Below, piece by piece: positions 40,123 to 50,002 of a stretch of DNA of 64,000 nt (the first letter of the stretch is position 1; each line of letters starts with the position of its first letter). Source of the stretch: CAVTYH01 sp963738835 (lineage in GTDB: Bacteria > Planctomycetota > Planctomycetia > Pirellulales > JADZDJ01); assembly GCA_963738835.1 (NCBI GenBank), contig CAVTYH010000009.1, forward strand, positions 707,667 through 771,666. Direction: 5' to 3'. A model generated the notes under the pieces. The model saw only the letters and a list, made by a program, of their open reading frames with translations, was not told the DNA's origin and ran no database searches. The translations under genes and the position numbers were made by a program.

Positions 40123-41404
40123 ATGACTCGCGTTCGCCGGTCCTGGCCTTGGTGGCGTTGGGTCTTGACGGGTTTGAAGCGCGCTGGCGCTGACGTTAAG
40201 TGCCTACCTGAGCTGGCATTATTTGGTGGGCGGGTCGGTGATCGGCTGCGGCGGGAGCCCTTGCGACCAGGCGCTCAGCAGCCGGTGGTCGGCGGTAGGG
40301 GGCGTGTTGCCCGTCAGCGGTCTGGCGGCGGGCGTGTACCTGGCGATCCTGGTAGCCAGTCTTTTCATTAGTCCAACCACGGAGGCACCGGTCCGGCGGC
40401 TGGCCTGTGGCGCGATGCTGGTTCTGACCGGGGCCGCCGCCGGAAGTGCCGTATGGTTCGTCATCGTGCAGCAGTGGGTCGTTGGGGCCTTTTGCTCCTA
40501 TTGCATGGCCACGCACATCACCGGCTTGGTGCTGGCGGCTTTGGTAATCTGGCGAGCACCCAGGTACTTCGACGACAATTCAACCGAAGTCGCGCTAATG
40601 AATCCCGCGCCGAATGCCACCATGGGTGCCGCCCCACGGCGCGTTATTGGACGTTTGGCCGCGACCGGCCTGACCTTGGTCGGTCTGGTTCTGGCCGGCA
40701 TCTTGGCGGCCTGCCAGGTCGGCTTTGCTCCACCGGCCGTATATCGTGGCGGCGAGTCGCAGGATCACCTGCCCGCCATCGACCTCCACGCCGCGCCGCT
40801 GGTCGGTTCGCCGGACGCACTCTACGTCGTCACCCTGCTGTTTGATTATAAATGCCCCCATTGCCAGCAAATGCATTTCATGCTCGAAGAGGCGATTCGC
40901 CGCTACGGCGGTAAAGTGGCCTTTGCGCTGTGTCCCGCGCCGTTGAACAGCCAGTGCAACCCTTATATCCCGCGGGACGTGGATGAATTCAAGGACTCCT
41001 GCGAACTGGCCAAAGTTGGCCTGGCGGTTTGGCTGGCCAAGCGCGAGGCGTTTCCTGCCTTCGACCGTTGGATGTTCTCGCTGGAATCCGGCGACCGCTG
41101 GCACCCTCGAAGCCTCGACGCCGCTAAGGCCAAAGCTGTCGAATTGGTCGGCCAGGCGAAGTTCGATTCCGCGCAGGCCGACCCCTGGATCGACCGGTAT
41201 ATGCAAACCTCCATTCGGATTTACGGCGACACCATCCACCTCGACCAGAGCGGCAACGCGCTGCCCAAGCTGGTTTTCGGCTCACGTTGGGTCACCCCCG
41301 AAGCGTATGACGCAGACGACCTTGTTTTGATTCTGCATGACAGCCTAGCCGTGCCCAAGCCCGTGCGGAGCGATTTGGGCGAGCGCTGGGGCCAGCACGA
41401 ATAA
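40123..41404 (+). CDS. Vitamin K epoxide reductase fused to a DsbA-like thioredoxin, one frameshift
   Basis: An N-terminal VKOR domain with several membrane helices has CGGSPCDQALSSRWS (loop Cys pair) and the redox CSYC motif in GAFCSYCMATH. The C-terminal periplasmic DsbA/thioredoxin domain carries CPHC in FDYKCPHCQQMHFM. The fusion would make and recycle disulfides by itself using quinone. The restored N-terminus is MTRVRRSWPWWRWVLTG at 40123, joined after a frameshift near 40180 to SALALTLSAYLSWHYLVGG. About 425 residues. It lies in the atypical block with the GH54 enzyme. Confidence 0.85.
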
Positions 41405-41410
41405 TCGAAT

Positions 41411-42403
41411 TGTTGGGCAGGCGATTACACTCAATTCCACCACGAGTTTTCAAACCAGTGCAAGCGACACCGATAACGTCACGCTGACCATCGATAGCCC
41501 GATTGATGGTCCTGGAGGATTGACGAAATTGACTGTGGGATCGGGCTCCTTGGATGGCACGCTCCTTCTTGGCGGCAACAACAGCTACACGGGTCCAACC
41601 ACAATCAGCGGCGGCACGCTGCAGCTCACGGCGGCCGATCGGATCAGTGATGTCTCAAATCTCATATTGGCCGGCGGAACTTTCCACACCGGCGGATTTA
41701 GCGAAACGTTGAACAATCTTTAGCTCTCGAGCGATTCAACAATCGACCTCGGCGCCGGCAACAGCATCTTGCATTTTGCAAATAGCAGCGTCGGAGCGTG
41801 GACCGGCACGTTATCGATCTCCAATTGGGATGGTCAAACCTCCGGCGGTGGAACCGATCAGATTTTCGTCGGCGGCAACAGCTACTCCGGGCTGACGCAT
41901 GCTCAATTGAATGCGATCAAATTCGGCGTGTTGCCCACCGGAGCCATCTTACTGACCACCGGCGAACTCGTGCCCAATTCCGGACCGTTGCTGCCGCTGC
42001 CGGTGCTGGGCGATTTCGATCAAGATGGCTCACCTGACGCCGCCGACATCAATGCAATGCTGCTGGCCCTCACGGATCTTTCGGCCTACCAAGCCGCCAA
42101 GCAGCTTTCCGATGGCGATCTGCTGTCTCTCGGCGATTTCGACCACTCCGGCGTCGTCGACAACCGCGACATTCAGCCGATGCTGGATTACATCGCTGGT
42201 CTCGGCCAAGGCAGCGCCGCCGCCGTGCCCGAACCAGCTGGTTTTGCACTCCAGGCCAGCGGTGCGCTACATCTCATCATTTGCCGGCGCCGTCGAGAGC
42301 CGCGTTCGATCGACCGAGAAACCTACGATGCGCTTCCCGAGTTCCTACTGATCGGAGAATGTCGTGTTCACATTGAGCAGCCCGGCTTTCGTATTCAGAC
42401 TCT
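41411..42403 (+). pseudogene. C-terminal remnant of a beta-strand-repeat/dockerin/PEP-CTERM protein
   Basis: A single frame runs from just after the VKOR stop to the IS3 left end, interrupted by one in-frame TAG at 41721 (LNNL*LSSDSTIDLG). It contains an autotransporter-associated beta-strand repeat (LLLGGNNSYTGPTTISGGTL), a dockerin-type calcium pair (GDFDQDGSPDAADINAML and GDFDHSGVVDNRDIQPML) and a PEP-CTERM-like end (VPEPAGFAL, hydrophobic stretch, CRRRR). There is no start or signal peptide. It is the 3' part of an exported surface protein whose 5' part is missing. Confidence 0.75.
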
Positions 42404-42485
42404 TGACCTGCCCCCTTTACCCGAGTCCAGCCGGTGATCGATAGAATCGTCGGCTTTGAACGTTACTTTTAGGAGGGCAAGTCCG

Positions 42486-42764
42486 ATGGCGAAGAGTCGA
42501 TTTACGGCGGAGCAGATCATCATGAAGCTCCGGGAAGCGGAAGTGGAGCAGGCTAAGGGAAAGACGATCGAGGAGGTGTGTCGCAAGCTGGGAATTGTCG
42601 ACAAGACGTATTATCGTTGGCGCAAAGAGTACGGCGGGTTGAAGCTAGATCAGGCCAAGCGATTGAAGGAACTGGAGAAGGAGAACGCTCGGCTGAAGAA
42701 GTTGGTCGCGGATCTGTCGTTGGACAAGGCGATTTTGAAGGAGGCCGCCTCGGGAAACTTCTAA
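42486..42764 (+). CDS. IS3-family OrfA
   Basis: The 92-residue protein has a helix-turn-helix (RFTAEQIIMKLREAEVE, then EEVCRKLGIVDKTYYRWRKE) and a leucine-zipper-like tail ending KEAASGNF. AGGAGG precedes ATG 42486. Just before its stop lies the heptamer GGGAAAC in the correct phase for -1 slippage into OrfB. Confidence 0.93.
   Translation: MAKSRFTAEQIIMKLREAEVEQAKGKTIEEVCRKLGIVDKTYYRWRKEYGGLKLDQAKRLKELEKENARLKKLVADLSLDKAILKEAASGNF
42752..42758 (+). promoter_or_regulatory. Programmed -1 frameshift heptamer GGGAAAC
   Basis: In the OrfA frame the codons are TCG GGA AAC TTC TAA, fitting X XXY YYZ slippage. After a -1 slip the ribosome reads KLLSPAKRR and continues through OrfB, giving the OrfAB fusion transposase that IS3 elements use. 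Confidence 0.8.
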
Positions 42765-43663
42765 GCCCGGCCAAACGCCGGGCTGCAGTACACCATGTCC
42801 GTCAGGTTCTGGGGCCGGAGCCGGTATCGGAGCGTCGTGCCTGCCAGGTACTGGGCCAACCGCGTTGCACGCAGCGTCGTTTGGTGCGCGTACCGAACGA
42901 TGAACCACGGCTGGTGCGCGAGATGACGGATTTGGCGACGCAATACGGTCGGTATGGCTATCGAAGAATTACAGCTCTGCTACATCAACAGGGGTGGACT
43001 GTGAATCACCAACGGATCCAGCGGCTGTGGCGTCGAGAAGGGCTGAAAGTACCGCAGAAACAGCCGCCTCGCCGGAGGCTGTGGCTGAACGATGGTTCCT
43101 GCATCCGGCTGCGGCCGAGTTATCGGGACCACGTCTGGAGCTATGACTTCGTGCAGTCCCGGACGCATGACGGTCGGTGCTTTCGCTTGCTGACGGTGAT
43201 GGATGAATACACACGGGAGTGCTTAGCGATCGACGTGGCCCGCCGACTCACCAGCGAGGATGTCCTGGAACGCTTGAGCGACCTGTTTATTTGTCGTGGC
43301 GTGCCGGCCTACTTGCGCAGTGACAATGGTCCGGAGTTTACGGCGCGGCGCGTGCGGCAGTGGCTCACGAAGGTGGACGTGCAAACGTTGTTCATTGAGC
43401 CTGGCAGTCCCTGGGAGAACGGCTACGTGGAGAGCTTCAACGGCAAGCTGCGCGACGAACGGTTGAACCGAGAGATCTTTGATACCTTGCTGGAGGCCAA
43501 GGTCTTGATCGAACGTTGGCGTCGGGAGTACAACACCATTCGTCCCCACAGTGCGTTGGGGTATCGACCCCCGGCGCCGGAAGCGCGCCAGTTGTGTTCG
43601 TTCGCTCCGGCTACGCCTCCGCTCACGAACACCACTGAGCCATTCATCCAACTACGACCTTAA
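42752..43663 (+). CDS. IS3-family OrfB transposase (DDE integrase domain)
   Basis: It is expressed as the C-terminal part of OrfAB. An HTH_21-like region (YGRYGYRRITALLHQQGW) is followed by an rve integrase core. The DDE residues lie in WSYDFVQSRTHDGR, RSDNGPEF and the Glu of SPWENGYVESFNGKLRDE. The end is RPHSALGYRPPAPE. It is intact, so the element may still be active. Confidence 0.92.
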   Translation, partial: GKLLSPAKRRAAVHHVRQVLGPEPVSERRACQVLGQPRCTQRRLVRVPNDEPRLVREMTDLATQYGRYGYRRITALLHQQGWTVNHQRIQRLWRREGLKVPQKQPPRRRLWLNDGSCIRLRPSYRDHVWSYDFVQSRTHDGRCFRLLTVMDEYTRECLAIDVARRLTSEDVLERLSDLFICRGVPAYLRSDNGPEFTARRVRQWLTKVDVQTLFIEPGSPWENGYVESFNGKLRDERLNREIFDTLLEAKVLIERWRREYNTIRPHSALGYRPPAPEARQLCSFAPATPPLTNTTEPFIQLRP

Positions 43664-43690
43664 CACTGGTATCATTCCTGGGGGCAGGTC

Positions 43691-43850
43691 ACGCCGAATT
43701 CGACTGGCTGATTGAACCTGATTCACAGTACTGCGAACCAATCACAAATCGTTGGTGCCAAAAGAAAAACAGCTCGCCGCGAATCATTGCGACGAGCCGT
43801 TTGTGTTCCAAGTCGGGGCGACTGGACACCAATTGAACTATTTTCGACTT
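43691..43850. repeat. Dispersed structured repeat, copy A (5'-truncated)
   Basis: About 150 bases starting CGCCGAATTCGACTGGCTG match 46495-46645 almost exactly. The part that precedes this in copy B is replaced by the IS3 right end. On the minus strand it has a 9-base stem (GCTCGTCGC/GCGGCGAGC) followed by TTTTTCTTTT. Short ORFs that cross it, translating as QLVSSRPDLEHK, are unlikely to be real proteins. Little else lies between the IS and the next gene at 43967. Confidence 0.8.
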
Positions 43851-43966
43851 CGATTCGCGAGTGGTCAGACCGCATAAGTACAATTTTGAAAGAACTTACA
43901 GCGAAAAACCGCTGAAACCGGCCTCTGTCGGTTCGTCCTGCGTCGCGTCGATCTGCACACAATTGG

Positions 43967-44521
43967 CTACCTCGGCTCATACCGCATCGCCACCGCCCCC
44001 GAGCCGAATTCCAGTCGGTTCACAAGCTTCAAGTCGACATACTTCGATAGCCCCGCGAATAACGTCGGCCCATGGCCCGCTAGCCTGGGATGCACCACGA
44101 ACTCGTACTCATCGATCAATCCCAGCTCCGCGAGCGCCAGCGGCAGCGTCACGCCTCCTACGAACAGTCCCTTACCCGGTTCCCGCTTGAGCTGCTCAAC
44201 GGCCGTTCCTAGATCACCGCGCAAGAGCTCCGCGTTCCAATCGACCCGACACAGGGTGCTCGACACGACGTACTTCTTCGCCGCGTCGATCGTCCGGGCG
44301 AAGGGTTCCATCCAATCGGCCATCCAATCAGGCCTCACTCCCGTTGCTGACGGCCGCCACGCTGCTTCCATCATTTCGTAGGTAACCCGGCCGAAGAGCA
44401 GGGCATCGGCCTGCGCAAGGTTTTCGGCCCAGTAACGATGCAATTCTTCGTCCGTCGAACCTGCACGATGGTCGCAGCAGCCGTCCAATGTGACGTTGAT
44501 GGAATACCGAAGAGGACGCAT
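43967..44521 (-). CDS. Dihydrofolate reductase-like (RibD C-terminal domain) protein
   Basis: The 184-residue protein has the RibD_C/DHFR fold pattern: RPLRYSINVTLDGC at the start, DALLFGRVTYEMM, KYVVSSTL and KGLFVGGVTLPLAL. ATG 44521 has AGGAG nine bases upstream; the longer frame from 44566 is not favoured. Family members are NAD(P)H reductases of unclear substrate. It ends between a repeat and the sulfatase gene. The frame is intact. Confidence 0.8.
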   Translation of the reverse strand: MRPLRYSINVTLDGCCDHRAGSTDEELHRYWAENLAQADALLFGRVTYEMMEAAWRPSATGVRPDWMADWMEPFARTIDAAKKYVVSSTLCRVDWNAELLRGDLGTAVEQLKREPGKGLFVGGVTLPLALAELGLIDEYEFVVHPRLAGHGPTLFAGLSKYVDLKLVNRLEFGSGAVAMRYEPR

Positions 44522-44638
44522 TACGTGCTCCTGAGACGGGCTAGCGTGGTCTGAGTTCGACAACAATACGCGACATAAAGGCGCGAAGTGAGGCCGTTGT
44601 TTGACTAAAAACGTCTTCAGTCAGCCCTGCCCATATTA

Positions 44639-46234
44639 TTAGTGCTCGCCGGGAGCGATGCCGCTCTTGGAGAGTTCGGACCACGATTGGATCCCGGTGC
44701 GTTTGGCCCAGGCGTCGTAAGCAGTGGTGAGTTCTTTGAGTTTTTCGGGCATCGATTCGGCGAGATTGTGGGACTCGGTACGGTCGGTAACGATGTCGTA
44801 AAGCTCCCAGGGTTTGTCGTTGAGGGCGACGATTTTGTAGTTGCCGATGCAGGCGGCGCGGTTGCCTTCGTGTTCGCAAAAATAAGGCTTGTGGTCGAGC
44901 GGTTCACCTTGAAGAAGTGGGAGGATCGATTGGCCTTCAAAGGAGTCAGGGATCGGGGCATTGGCTAGTACGAGAAACGTGGGGGCGAGGTCGAGGATGG
45001 TGGCGGTGCCGGGAACGTAGCCGTCCTTATATTTGAGAAGGCCGGGGAGCCGGGCAATGAACGGGGAGGAGATGCCGCCTTCGTATGGCGTCGTTTTATG
45101 GAGTCGGAAGGGGGTGTTAGAGACCGTAGCCCAAGGGCGGCCATAACCGCGGAATGAATCGCGACTGCCAAGGGGGGCCGACTTGTCGCCGCGGTTGGGA
45201 TCTTCAGCGGCGCCGCCGTTATCAGAAAGGAAGACGACGAGAGTGTTGTTGTCGAGGCCGAGCGATTGGAGGGACGCAAGGACGCGACCAATCTGGGCGT
45301 CGAGGTGCGTGATCTGGGCGGCATAGACCTCCATGCGGCCTGACCAGTTGGCTTTGTTCTCGGGGGAAACGTCATCCCAAGGACGGGCGTTGCCGCGGTC
45401 CATTGGGGCCATTTCTTGGGAATCGGGAACGAGGCCGAGCTGTTTCATTCGGTGGTGGCGGTTGTCGCGAATGGGTTGCCAGCCGGCGTCGTATTTACCT
45501 TTATACTTTGCGATGTCGGCAGCGGGAGCCTGAAGTGGCCAGTGGGGAGCGTTGAAGGCGAGATAGAGGAAGAAAGGCTTTGCTTTGTCTTTGGCGGCAT
45601 CGGACATGAAAGAGATAGCGTAATCGGCAAAAGCGTCGGTGGAATAAAAGCCGTTCATCGGGGGAACCCACTCTTTGCCATCGAGAGCCATGAGTTCGCG
45701 TTTTTTCTCGGGATCGGACGGGCCACCGTAGTAATTCATGGCGCCGTTTACTTGGACGAATGAACGGTCGAATCCTCGCGCCGCAGGCCATTCTTCGGGG
45801 CGACGGCCGAGGTGCCATTTGCCGGCCATGAGGGTCGTATAGCCGGCTTCTTTGAGGAGTTCGGCGATCGTGGGAGACTCTTTGGAGAGGTGGTCCTGGT
45901 ACGCAGAAGAGTGGGCGGCGGCGCGTTGGTTGGCGTGATAGTCGTCGATCATGGCGCCGATGCCGACTTGGCCTGGATAGCGGCCGGTCATGATGCAGGC
46001 GCGAGTAGGGCAGCAGCGGGAGGCGTTGTAGAAGGAGGATAATTTGACGCCCTGGGCGGCGAGGTGGTCGAGGTTGGGGGTTTGGATTTCGGAGCCGTAG
46101 CAGGAGAGGTCGGAGTAACCCAAATCGTCGGCGAGAATGAGGACGATGTTTGGGCGTCGGGCCTGTGCGGCAGATTGAGCGTGGGCGACGCCGGAAAGGA
46201 GGAACACGAAGACGGTGAGTAGCAATTTGCGCAT
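44639..46234 (-). CDS. Type I sulfatase (arylsulfatase family), secreted
   Basis: The 531-residue protein has a signal peptide (MRKLLLTVFVFLLSGVAHAQ). The metal-site start is NIVLILADDLGYSDL, and CCPTRACIMTGRYPG contains the CxPxR motif whose Cys becomes formylglycine. Further landmarks are GKWHLG, FLYLAFNAPHWPLQAP and VFLSDNGGAAEDP. It hydrolyses sulfate esters, probably of algal or mucin polysaccharides. Frame and length are normal. It stands alone, with about 190 bases upstream before the repeat at 46425. Confidence 0.92.
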   Translation of the reverse strand: MRKLLLTVFVFLLSGVAHAQSAAQARRPNIVLILADDLGYSDLSCYGSEIQTPNLDHLAAQGVKLSSFYNASRCCPTRACIMTGRYPGQVGIGAMIDDYHANQRAAAHSSAYQDHLSKESPTIAELLKEAGYTTLMAGKWHLGRRPEEWPAARGFDRSFVQVNGAMNYYGGPSDPEKKRELMALDGKEWVPPMNGFYSTDAFADYAISFMSDAAKDKAKPFFLYLAFNAPHWPLQAPAADIAKYKGKYDAGWQPIRDNRHHRMKQLGLVPDSQEMAPMDRGNARPWDDVSPENKANWSGRMEVYAAQITHLDAQIGRVLASLQSLGLDNNTLVVFLSDNGGAAEDPNRGDKSAPLGSRDSFRGYGRPWATVSNTPFRLHKTTPYEGGISSPFIARLPGLLKYKDGYVPGTATILDLAPTFLVLANAPIPDSFEGQSILPLLQGEPLDHKPYFCEHEGNRAACIGNYKIVALNDKPWELYDIVTDRTESHNLAESMPEKLKELTTAYDAWAKRTGIQSWSELSKSGIAPGEH

Positions 46235-46424
46235 GTTTGGTTCGGATTTGTATTGGCTTTTTGGCTGGCTCTATGCGGCAATAAATACCACACTAGTGCT
46301 TGCGCAAATGAGGGCGTGTCCTTATCGCGATTCCATCCGGCACCGGTCCGACACACCGACATGTCCTTATTTGCGTAGCCGATCGCGAGACCGGCCGACC
46401 TTGGCACCAGTCGACTGCCGCGAG

Positions 46425-46645
46425 AGTGGCGATCGGATTTGAACTCAATAACTAGTTGGTCGACAACGAGTTACAGTAAATCATTGTGCTGACGCGCCGA
46501 ATTCGACTGGCTGTTTGAACCTGATTCAAAGTTTTGCGAACCAACCACAAATCGTTGGTGCCAAAAGAAAAACAGCTCGCCGCGAATCATTGCGACGAGC
46601 CGTTTGTGTTCCAAGTCGGGGCGACTGGACACCAATTGAACTTTT
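46425..46645. repeat. Dispersed structured repeat, copy B (most complete)
   Basis: It starts near GGCGATCGGATTTGAACTC and ends at GGACACCAATTGAAC. Copy A (43691-43850) matches its last 150 bases almost exactly; copy C (55350-55575) matches both ends but diverges in the middle. It contains a 9-base minus-strand stem (GCTCGTCGC/GCGGCGAGC), loop AATGATTC, then a T-tract, and a second small stem around CCAGTCG..CGACTTGG. The 390 bases after it, to 47035, hold no gene I can see. Confidence 0.8.
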
Positions 46646-47035
46646 TTTGAATGCCCTAATGGCGTGGCCCGATAGCTTAATTCGCTCCGGCAAACGACTT
46701 CTGTCCGATTATACCGCCCAAGTCGTCCGCCTGTGACTAAAACCTCCCTCCCGCAGTTACGTCCAACACGGAGTCTGGTTGTCGGCGGCATGACGTCTGC
46801 CTTAGCGTGCAGTAGTCAAATTGCCCCCAATGTCCAAAAATCCCGGAGCGCAATTAAAACCGAAGACTGCCCGACCAGCTAATGGTGAGAATCGGCATTC
46901 CCCGGGCGGCAGAATTCGTCTGTTTATAGAGCTTGACTGAGTGTCCTCCGTTTTGGCGACAGTTTGAGGACGTTCGGTATCTGCGCAACGCGGTTAGAAC
47001 ATGCGTCACGAGTCCGATGATCTGTGGGTAACCCG

Positions 47036-48658
47036 TTATTTTTCATCAGGCGACTCTGCCGCGTCGTGGAGGATTGTCGCCTCTGCCTCGCGGCGGAGGA
47101 CGTGAATAAGCCATGCGTCGGGGATGGTCGCTTTGGCTGGATTCCAGTCGTAGGATTTGAGAGCCGCGGCCAAGGTCTCACGGGCCTCGTTTTTCTGGCC
47201 ACTCTTGCTCTGTGCCATAGCGAGGACGAGCCTCGGGCCTGGCCCCAGCACGGACGCTGCCTCACCGTTCATTAGTTTGATGGCATCCTCGAACCGGCCC
47301 TGGCGGTACCGAGCTAGGCCCTGAGTGAAGAGAAAATACGGGTTGCCAGACTCCTGTCGCCCACGCCCGCCGGCCAATGCCCGCTCGCTAAGCGCGGTGG
47401 CCTGCTGCAATTCTTCGTCAGATGCTGGCAGCAGCAGGCACGCACGTGCCACACGGTCGGCAACCAGCGGCTCAGTGACGGTGCCGAACTGTGCTAAAAG
47501 GTCGCGGCGGGCACGGCGGTATTCCGCATCGTCGCGGAGAAACAGGCACAGCTCGGCATATCCGAACCATGCGTCGTGCTCCTGTGGGTGTTTCGCCAGC
47601 TCCTCGTTCCAAACGGTACGTGTTTCAGCAAAGCGCCCTCGTCGCAGCAGGGACCATCGCAGATCTCGCATCCATTCAGTGCGTTTTTCGGGGAGCAGTC
47701 GCACCGCCTCCTGAAGTTCGGCTTCCGCTTCTTCGAGACGATTCGCCCGATCCAGCGCGAACCCAAGGCAGTAGTGGAACCAACCGTCGTTGGGGTCGAG
47801 GTGGACCGCTTCCCTGGTATGTGCGATTGCCTCTTCATTGCGGTCGCCTTTCCAGGTTAAGGCAGATCCCAGTCGGTTATGGCACCAGGCGTTGTCCGGT
47901 GCAAGGCGGACGGCCTGCTCATATTCGGCGATGGCCTCGTCCCATCGTTTCAGATTAAGGTATTCATCGCCGAGGGCGTAACAAAGCGAAAGCGTTTGAG
48001 GTCGCAGCGCCAGGGCAGTGCGATAAAAGCCAATGGCCTCCAACCAGTTGTTCTCTTGGTGAAGCTCATTACCCATCTCGATGTTCACCCAGAAGTCGGC
48101 GGGGTAAGTTGACGCGACTCGCGCCATGAATGCCTTGGCGTTTTGGTTGCAAGCTCGCAGCCGCGCACCGAGTACCGCCAACAAATGGGGCGACTGCCCG
48201 GCCACTGGTGCATGATCCGCCAAATCACAAAGCGCCTCCACATCGTCCCACGTGGTAGGGTCGCGTACGCGGTCGCGCCATGTGTCCGGGTCGGCCCGCC
48301 GCACCACCGCGAGAATCCAATCCTGCTGGTTTCGATCTGCGGCACAGGCCGACCAGTCGTCAAGTGCAGACACCAGCATTGCGCGCACGGGTGAGGCCTG
48401 GATTTTCGCGGCGATTGCCACGGGATCGTCTCCTGGCTTCCCGATCCCGGCCTTATCGAACTCTTCCGCGTAGTGTCGAACAGATATCGATTCGCCGCGG
48501 GGCCCTTTGGGATCGTCTGTGACCGGCGCGATCAGGGCGCCGAGGAGGCCAACCGGAGGCTGGACGATTGCCCGCTCCAGGCGGATCGCGTCCAGTCGCC
48601 TGACAAGCTCCAAGTTATCGAACGCGGTCGATAGGCGGTCACCGAGTTCCTTGCCACA
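47036..48658 (-). pseudogene. TPR protein, C-terminal part of a kinase-TPR-type protein, 5'-truncated
   Basis: More than 525 residues are open with no start codon in a normal context: the frame continues upstream of 48613 through KELGDRLSTAFDNLELVRRL and then meets the NADH dehydrogenase fragment. At least six TPR units are visible (for example WLEAIGFYRTALALRP, WDEAIAEYEQAVRLAPDN, NEEAIAHTREAVHLDPND). Planctomycetes have many Ser/Thr kinases with exactly such TPR tails, so the kinase domain was probably lost. The function of the fragment is unknown. Confidence 0.7.
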
Positions 48659-49411
48659 TATGCAAGTGAAGTGCTTGCCTCACGGCCCGGAGTTGAAGTG
48701 CGGACGAATACTCAGGTGCGAACCATTGAGAGACACAAGGTTCACACCGCAAGTGAAACGATCGCGGCCGACACAATCATTCTGGCCGCAGGAGTGGTCC
48801 CCAATCCAGCGGTGTCTACCCTCTCCCTAGCGAAAGACATTCGCGGACGCATCGTGGTCGAACCAACCATGCGCGTGCCTGGCCACCCGGGAGTCTGGGC
48901 ACTTGGCGATTGCGCCTCGATTCCCGGCCCCGACGGTAAGCCCTATCCCAGCCTGGCGCAGCACGCGTTGCGTGAAGCAAAAGCACTGGCTGACAACATC
49001 TCCAGCGTGCTCAACGGTATCGCCCCGAATCCGTTCATTTACCACATGCTCGGAATGATGGGTTCACTAGGCCGCTGCGCAGCATTTGGACAGTTTTTCA
49101 AAGTCCGATTCCACGGGTTTCCAGCTTGGTTTGCTCGCCGGACGTATTACCTGCTTCAGATGCCAGGTTGGCGTCGGCGGTTTCGGATCATGATCGATTG
49201 GACGTTTGCTTTATTGTTTCGGCCGGACATTACGAAACTCGGCTTGGATAGCGAGACGGCTGCGCTGCTCCGAGAAGTCGGACTGGATGCGGTCGGCACT
49301 GAGCAAGCCAGAGTGCTCGATATCGCAGCGGAATTGTCCGCGAACGATCGCGTGCCGGCCGCCTTTGGACCAAAACCAAAGCCTGCCTTACTTGAAAGCA
49401 GCTCGGCGTAA
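48640..49411 (+). pseudogene. Type II NADH dehydrogenase, C-terminal part, 5'-truncated
   Basis: The frame opens just after a TAG near 48638 and reads AVTEFLATYASEVLASRPGVEV, then the second FAD-binding region TIILAAGVVPNPAV, RIVVEPTMRVPGHPGVWALGDCA and YPSLAQHALREAKALADNI. The C-terminal membrane-binding part is RRFRIMIDWTFALLFRPDI. The N-terminal FAD and most of the NAD domains are missing, so the remaining 250 residues cannot be a working enzyme. The break coincides with the 5' end of the TPR fragment on the other strand. Confidence 0.8.
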
Positions 49412-49418
49412 GGGGGAA

Positions 49419-49871
49419 ATGCACATGGAACCAGCGATTATTACTGCACTTGCCGTGGGGGGCGGCTCCATCGTTGGCGCCGCTGCGTCCGTGACTACGA
49501 CCTGGATCAACCAACACAAGCAGACAGTCCGTGAACTAACCCAGGCCAGGCATCGCGCGCGGGAGGCACTTTATGGCGAGTTTATCACAGAGGCTTCACG
49601 CCTCGCCGTCGATGCCGTGGCTCATTCGCTGGAAAGCCTAGAAAAGCTAGTCAAATTGTACGGTATTCTCGGACGTGTCCGACTTGTATCGAGCGAGGCA
49701 GTTTTGGCCGAGGCAGAGAAATGTTGCCGTCGGATTGTCGATCTTTTTGCGAGGCCCAATATGACCCTCGACGAAATCGGCGGCTCGTTCGACCCCGGCA
49801 AACTCGACCCGCTCAAACCTTTCAGTTCCGCCTGCCGGGCGGAGTTGATGGGAATTATGCGAAGTTTCTGA
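49419..49871 (+). CDS. Hypothetical protein with N-terminal membrane helix (150 aa)
   Basis: AGGGGGAA precedes ATG 49419, eight bases after the NADH dehydrogenase stop. A hydrophobic N-terminus (IITALAVGGGSIVGAAASV) is followed by helical, charged sequence (RELTQARHRAREALYGEF). No family is recognised. It probably was cotranscribed with the intact ndh. Confidence 0.65.
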   Translation: MHMEPAIITALAVGGGSIVGAAASVTTTWINQHKQTVRELTQARHRAREALYGEFITEASRLAVDAVAHSLESLEKLVKLYGILGRVRLVSSEAVLAEAEKCCRRIVDLFARPNMTLDEIGGSFDPGKLDPLKPFSSACRAELMGIMRSF

Positions 49872-50002
49872 AACGCATCATATTACCTTGCAATGTCATG
49901 AGAACGACATGATAACCGATGGCGGTAGAGAAGTGGCAGAGTGAAACGTTATGCGCGGTCTTCACGATCAGGATACAGGCTTAATTTTTTTGGAGGATAA
50001 CC

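Larger units (their letters stand above)
42404..43691 (+). mobile_element. IS3-family insertion sequence
   Basis: Terminal inverted repeats begin TGACCTGCCCCC at 42404 and end GGGGGCAGGTCA at 43691, 1288 bases in all. It encodes the usual OrfA and OrfB. No target-site duplication is visible (left flank agactct, right flank cgccgaa). The right flank begins inside a dispersed repeat that is intact at 46425, so the insertion or a later deletion removed the start of that repeat copy. Confidence 0.9.

Noticed and set aside
46425..46645. A tRNA gene within the dispersed repeat (T-arm-like GGATTTGAACTC)
   Set aside because: No acceptor, D-arm or anticodon stem can be folded around it on either strand.
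46471..46791. Small protein reading QLVSSRPDLEHK in repeat copies A and B
   Set aside because: The ORF is carried by the repeat, contains a terminator-like hairpin and is not kept open in copy C.
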